From assembly GCA_015661535.1 (NCBI GenBank), contig DQVY01000085.1, forward strand, positions 1 through 16,384: a stretch of 16,384 nt of DNA, read 5' to 3'. Both the position numbers and the translations under genes were made by a program. Below the pieces are notes generated by a model. That model saw nothing but the letters and a program-made list of their open reading frames with translations, did no database searches and had not been told where the DNA came from. Source of the stretch: Sulfurovum sp. GTDB taxonomy: Bacteria > Campylobacterota > Campylobacteria > Campylobacterales > Sulfurovaceae. The number at the start of each line of letters is the position of its first letter. Position 1 is the first letter of the stretch. Positions 13,246 to 16,384 of this stretch are shown here, one piece after another.

Positions 13246-15329
13246 GAATCTTTTAGAATCCTGCTTGCCAAACGACTCACATAGTCCGGTGTCTCTTTTT
13301 TTGTTTTATCATGTACTTTACTTACATATTGCTCAAGTATGGCATGATTGTTGACGGCTTTTCCCAGAAGAGGTACTTTAATGTAGCTGCCGTCTTCCTG
13401 CAGTATCCAGCGAAGTTGGTTGTCGCTAAGCTGCAGCATCAGTATTTGTTCTATTTTTTGTGTCAAGTGCTCTTCCAGTATGGGTGTCATAAGCTCTACC
13501 CGACGTACAAGATTCCGGGGCATGAGATCTGCAGACGAGATATACGACTTCACTTTATTATTTTTAAAATAATAGATACGCGGATGCTCCAAATACTTTC
13601 CTATAATAGAAGAGACAGTAATATTTTCACTGATATCTTTGATCCCGGGCTTTAAACAACAAATACCACGAATAATAAGATCAACCTTACACCCTGCCTG
13701 AGAAGCAAGGTAAAGTGCCTGGATAATATTGGTATCTACCAGAGAATTTGCTTTGAGGATAATATGTCCTTCCTCTCCAAACTGGCTCTCTTTTTCTATC
13801 ATTTTGATCAGTTTTGGCTTGATCTGCACCGGTGACATAAACAGGGTGTCGAGTTTTGTATAGGTAGAAAAACCGGTCAAAAAATGAAAAAAGTGGGTGG
13901 CATCCGTACCAAAGGCTTCTTTGGTAGTAAAGTAAGACATGTCTGTATAGATTTTGGCTGTGCTTGGGTTGTAGTTCCCTGTGGCAAGATGTACATAACT
14001 TTGCAGTTTTTTGCCTTTTCTTTTAATGACCTGTGCAATTTTGGCATGGACCTTAAGCCCGGGGATACCATACACCACATGCGCTCCGGCATCTTCAAGT
14101 GCTTTGGCCCAACGCAGGTTGTTCTCTTCATCAAAACGTGCTTTGAGCTCTACCAAAACAGTTACTTGTTTCTCTTCTCTTACCGCATCAATAAGTGCTT
14201 TGACGATGGGAGAGTTCGGTCCTGCACGGTAGAGTGTCATACGAATGGCCAAGGTTTCAGGGTCTACAGCTGCCTGTTTAATGAACTGCACCACAGGCTC
14301 AAAACTGTCATAAGGGTGGTAGAGCAGGACATCTTGTTTCTCTATGGCTTCAAAAATGTTTTCGGAGTCCAGAGGGGGAAGTGTCTTAGGGTTAAACGTA
14401 GGAAGTACAAGATGTGCCAGGGCTTTGTCTCCCACGATCTGCCATAAAGAACCTAAGTTAAGAGGCAAACTTTTATAAGAGTAAATATCTTTTTCATCAA
14501 GGTTGAGGTGTGAAAGTAGAAATTTACTGAGTTTTTTATTGACCCCTTCTAAGAGTTCAAGTCTGATAAGGGAGCCTTTGTTACGTGAACGCAAGCCCTC
14601 CTGTAAAATTTGCAAGAAGTCATCTGCTTCTTCCTCTTCTATTTCTATATCGGCATTTCTTGTGACCCTGAAAGGAGTAGAAGCCAATTTGGTAAAACCG
14701 GGAAAGAGTTCTGATGCAAAGTGTTCCACTACAGACTCTATGGGAATAAATGTTTGTGCTATCTGTATAAACCGAGGCAGGATCCTGGGAATCCTGATAA
14801 GCCCGTGTTTAATGTTCTTGGAGTCATCTTCAAGTGTCATGGCCAGACCAAAACTGAGATTGTTCAAATGCGGGAAAGGGTGGGTGGCATCTACTGCGAT
14901 GGGAATGATGACGGGGTAGATCTCATTGAAAAATATTTTTTTGATCTCAGCTTTTTCGTCTTCATTGAGTGCATCATAATGTTTCACATGTACAGAATGT
15001 GTGTGCAGTTCAGCAATAATGGAAGTATAACAGGACTCAAGGATCTGATGTTCTTTATGGAGGTGCTCACGTATTTTTTCAAGCTGCTCAGAAGGTGTCA
15101 GTTTGTCAGCACCGGTTTCCTGTATGCGTGCTTTAAAAAGTGCTTTAAGCCCTGCCACACGGATCATGTAAAATTCATCAAGATTTGTCCCGTAAATAGC
15201 CAAAAACTTTAAACGTTCAAGTGGTGGGAGTTTTTCATCGAGTGCCTGTGCAAGTACACGTGAGTTAAACTGAAGCCATGAGAGTTCACGGTTAAAATAG
15301 AGTTGTGATGAGTTTAAGTCTGCTACCAT
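13242..15329 (-). CDS. ppk: Polyphosphate kinase 1
   Basis: PPK1 polymerises the terminal phosphate of ATP into polyphosphate at the inner face of the membrane, reversibly. The 695-residue length is typical. The four domains are visible: an N-terminal helical domain beginning YFNRELSWLQFNSRVL (11-26), a head domain (about 110-320), and two phospholipase-D-like catalytic domains. The autophosphorylated histidine is His428 in GLKVHAK, with His582 in EHPRIYYF as the second conserved histidine. MTLYRAG (364-370) with Arg368, ELKARFDEENN (394-404) and HLATGNYNPSTA (447-458) are further hallmarks. Its promoter lies at 15370-15362; only a poor AGG box precedes the ATG. The stop codon TAG is part of the foldback repeat, so the last residues KDS are decided by the repeat junction. 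Confidence 0.98.
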   Translation of the reverse strand: MVADLNSSQLYFNRELSWLQFNSRVLAQALDEKLPPLERLKFLAIYGTNLDEFYMIRVAGLKALFKARIQETGADKLTPSEQLEKIREHLHKEHQILESCYTSIIAELHTHSVHVKHYDALNEDEKAEIKKIFFNEIYPVIIPIAVDATHPFPHLNNLSFGLAMTLEDDSKNIKHGLIRIPRILPRFIQIAQTFIPIESVVEHFASELFPGFTKLASTPFRVTRNADIEIEEEEADDFLQILQEGLRSRNKGSLIRLELLEGVNKKLSKFLLSHLNLDEKDIYSYKSLPLNLGSLWQIVGDKALAHLVLPTFNPKTLPPLDSENIFEAIEKQDVLLYHPYDSFEPVVQFIKQAAVDPETLAIRMTLYRAGPNSPIVKALIDAVREEKQVTVLVELKARFDEENNLRWAKALEDAGAHVVYGIPGLKVHAKIAQVIKRKGKKLQSYVHLATGNYNPSTAKIYTDMSYFTTKEAFGTDATHFFHFLTGFSTYTKLDTLFMSPVQIKPKLIKMIEKESQFGEEGHIILKANSLVDTNIIQALYLASQAGCKVDLIIRGICCLKPGIKDISENITVSSIIGKYLEHPRIYYFKNNKVKSYISSADLMPRNLVRRVELMTPILEEHLTQKIEQILMLQLSDNQLRWILQEDGSYIKVPLLGKAVNNHAILEQYVSKVHDKTKKETPDYVSRLASRILKDS

Positions 15330-15361
15330 AGTGTTGCCTATATAATGTATATTTATCGCGT

Positions 15362-15370
15362 ATTATAGCA
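15362..15370 (-). promoter_or_regulatory. Extended -10 promoter of ppk
   Basis: On the minus strand TGC (15370-15368) followed by TATAAT (15367-15362) is an extended -10 box, 32 bases before the ppk ATG. It is identical to the box before the DUF465 gene, and no -35 is evident. The palindrome TTTCTAGAAA (15390-15399) lies just upstream. Confidence 0.55.
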
Positions 15371-15405
15371 AAATTATTTTGTATTGGTATTTCTAGAAAA
15401 TTTCC

Positions 15406-15439
15406 GTAGGGTGCTGTCCCCCCTCGACGGTATCCCTAC
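15406..15439. repeat. Shortened copy of the foldback repeat, copy C
   Basis: This 34-base element starts GTAGGGTGCTGTCCCC, contains CGACGG (15425-15430) and ends ATCCCTAC. It has 6-bp terminal inverted repeats GTAGGG/CCCTAC. It matches one arm of the repeat at 13178-13245, including 12 consecutive bases TAGGGTGCTGTC (15407-15418), and looks like a form with the other arm deleted. It contains the uvrB stop codon TAG (15438-15436). Confidence 0.7.
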
Positions 15440-16384
15440 AATTTTTTGATCTTTGCTATCTCATCCCGACATCTCGCTGCTTCTTCAAAGTCCAAAGCTT
15501 TGGCGGCTGCAAGCATTTTGGCTTTGAGTTCTTTGACCAGCTGTTGGCGTTCTGCTTTGGGCATCTTGTCGAGTTTGGAGCGTTTGTTATATAGTTCGCC
15601 TGAATCTTCTACTTTTAAGTCTGTGTCCAAGTCACGCAGGGTGGTTTTTGGTGTAATACCATGTTTTTTATTGTATGCTATCTGTTTTTCGCGCCGTGCC
15701 TGTGTGGTTTCGATGGTGAACTTCATGGAGTCTGTCATCTTTTTGGCATACATGAGTACACGGCCATTGGCATTACGTGCTGCTCGTCCCGAAGTTTGGA
15801 TGAGTGCGGTTTTGGAACGTAAAAAACCTTCTTTGTCTGCATCAAGAATAGCTACAAGGCTCACTTCGGGTAGGTCCAGACCTTCTCTAAGCAGGTTGAT
15901 CCCTATGAGTATGTCAAATTCACCCAGACGCAAAGAGCGTATGGTCTGGTTACGTTCGATGGCATCCATGTCTGAGTGCATGTGCCGGCACTTGAGTCCC
16001 AGGTCGTTGTAGTAGGTACTGAGCTCTTCTGCCATTTTTTTAGTAAGCACGGTGATGAGTACACGCTCTCCTTTGGCTATGACAGGTTTCATCTGGTCAT
16101 GCAGGTTCTCTACCTGGTAGGTAGAGTCTATGACCTCTATGGGAGGGTCTAACAGTCCTGTAGGGCGTACCACCTGTTCGGCAACCACAGAAGAGAGTTC
16201 GGTTTCAAGTTCATTGGGTGTCGCAGAGACAAAAAGAAAGTGTGGTGCCTTTTCAATGTATTCATCAAACATCAAAGGACGGTTGTCAAGTGCAGAAGGG
16301 AGTCTGAACCCATGATCGACCAAAACCTCTTTACGGCTTCTGTCTCCCGCATACATACCTCTAAACTGTGGCAGAGAAACATGA
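15436..16384 (-). CDS. uvrB: Excinuclease ABC subunit B, C-terminal half (N-terminus beyond window)
   Basis: UvrB is the damage-verifying helicase-like subunit of nucleotide excision repair and hands damaged DNA from UvrA to UvrC. About 315 C-terminal residues are present out of roughly 660. The frame stays open to the right edge, beginning HVSLPQFRGMYAGDRSRKE, so the ATG at 16356 is internal. Visible are FRLPSALDNRPL, helicase motif V region DILIGINLLREGLDLPEVSL, motif VI QTSGRAARN, the YNKKHGITPKT segment and a C-terminal UVR domain (AKALDFEEAARCRDEI), which binds UvrC. The TAG stop (15438-15436) comes from the terminal GTAGGG of a repeat element, and ppk follows 106 bases downstream with its own promoter. 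Confidence 0.98.
   Translation of the reverse strand, partial: HVSLPQFRGMYAGDRSRKEVLVDHGFRLPSALDNRPLMFDEYIEKAPHFLFVSATPNELETELSSVVAEQVVRPTGLLDPPIEVIDSTYQVENLHDQMKPVIAKGERVLITVLTKKMAEELSTYYNDLGLKCRHMHSDMDAIERNQTIRSLRLGEFDILIGINLLREGLDLPEVSLVAILDADKEGFLRSKTALIQTSGRAARNANGRVLMYAKKMTDSMKFTIETTQARREKQIAYNKKHGITPKTTLRDLDTDLKVEDSGELYNKRSKLDKMPKAERQQLVKELKAKMLAAAKALDFEEAARCRDEIAKIKKL

Noticed and set aside
13884..14447. Open frame of 187 codons on the plus strand inside ppk.
   Set aside because: Lies opposite the conserved catalytic domains of polyphosphate kinase; no independent coding support.
15446..16012. Open frame of 188 codons on the plus strand, Ser/Arg-rich.
   Set aside because: Antisense shadow of uvrB; composition is that of a complementary-strand artefact.
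1..16384. Search for tRNA genes, CRISPR arrays, insertion sequences, prophage genes, toxin-antitoxin pairs or defence systems.
   Set aside because: No cloverleaf-like sequence, no regularly spaced direct repeats, and no transposase, integrase or toxin-like protein was seen; gaps between genes are short and explained by promoters, hairpins and the palindromic repeats.

Overview
This window reads as ordinary chromosomal DNA from a Campylobacterota (Epsilonproteobacteria) species, most likely a Sulfurovum/Sulfurimonas-type organism. The evidence is the block acpP-fabF-accA, the pair rpmB plus a two-TM potassium channel (both arrangements I recall from Helicobacter pylori), the AT-rich intergenic DNA with TATAAT-type -10 boxes but no clear -35 boxes, and the character of the proteins. 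This placement is inference from memory, not from a search.

Layout. The left edge (1-1125, +) holds the C-terminal part of a TonB-dependent outer-membrane receptor. Next, on +, comes a fatty-acid synthesis block: acpP (1299-1526), a UUCG-capped hairpin, fabF (1614-2831) and accA (2842-3777), followed by a DedA-family membrane protein (3791-4405). A long run on - then extends from 9525 down to 4402. In order of transcription it is rpmB, a RCK-type K+ channel, argJ, a small DUF465 protein, an exported NrfJ/OB-fold-like protein, and a DbpA-type RNA helicase that overlaps dedA tail to tail by 4 bp. From the divergent region 9526-9719, rpe, trpF and a DnaQ-like DEDDh exonuclease run on +. The right end is again on -, in order of transcription: uvrB (N-terminus beyond the window), ppk, a gamma-carbonic-anhydrase-like protein and an EI24/CysZ-like membrane protein.

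How the genes work together. AcpP, FabF and AccA supply the carrier, the elongating synthase and part of the malonyl-CoA-forming carboxylase for fatty-acid synthesis. The other genes are mostly housekeeping and share transcription units without obvious shared pathways: arginine synthesis with a K+ channel, pentose-phosphate epimerase next to tryptophan synthesis, DNA repair next to polyphosphate.

I found no tRNA, rRNA, CRISPR array, transposase, phage gene or obvious new multi-gene system. The most interesting signals are between genes. A foldback repeat lies between ppk and the gamma-carbonic-anhydrase gene, and a shortened copy lies between uvrB and ppk. In both cases the terminal GTAGGG of the repeat supplies the TAG stop codon of the upstream gene. 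A perfect 10-bp inverted repeat covers the -10 box and ribosome binding site of the NrfJ-like gene. The K+ channel has a cytoplasmic RCK domain that lacks the usual glycine-rich nucleotide-binding loop.
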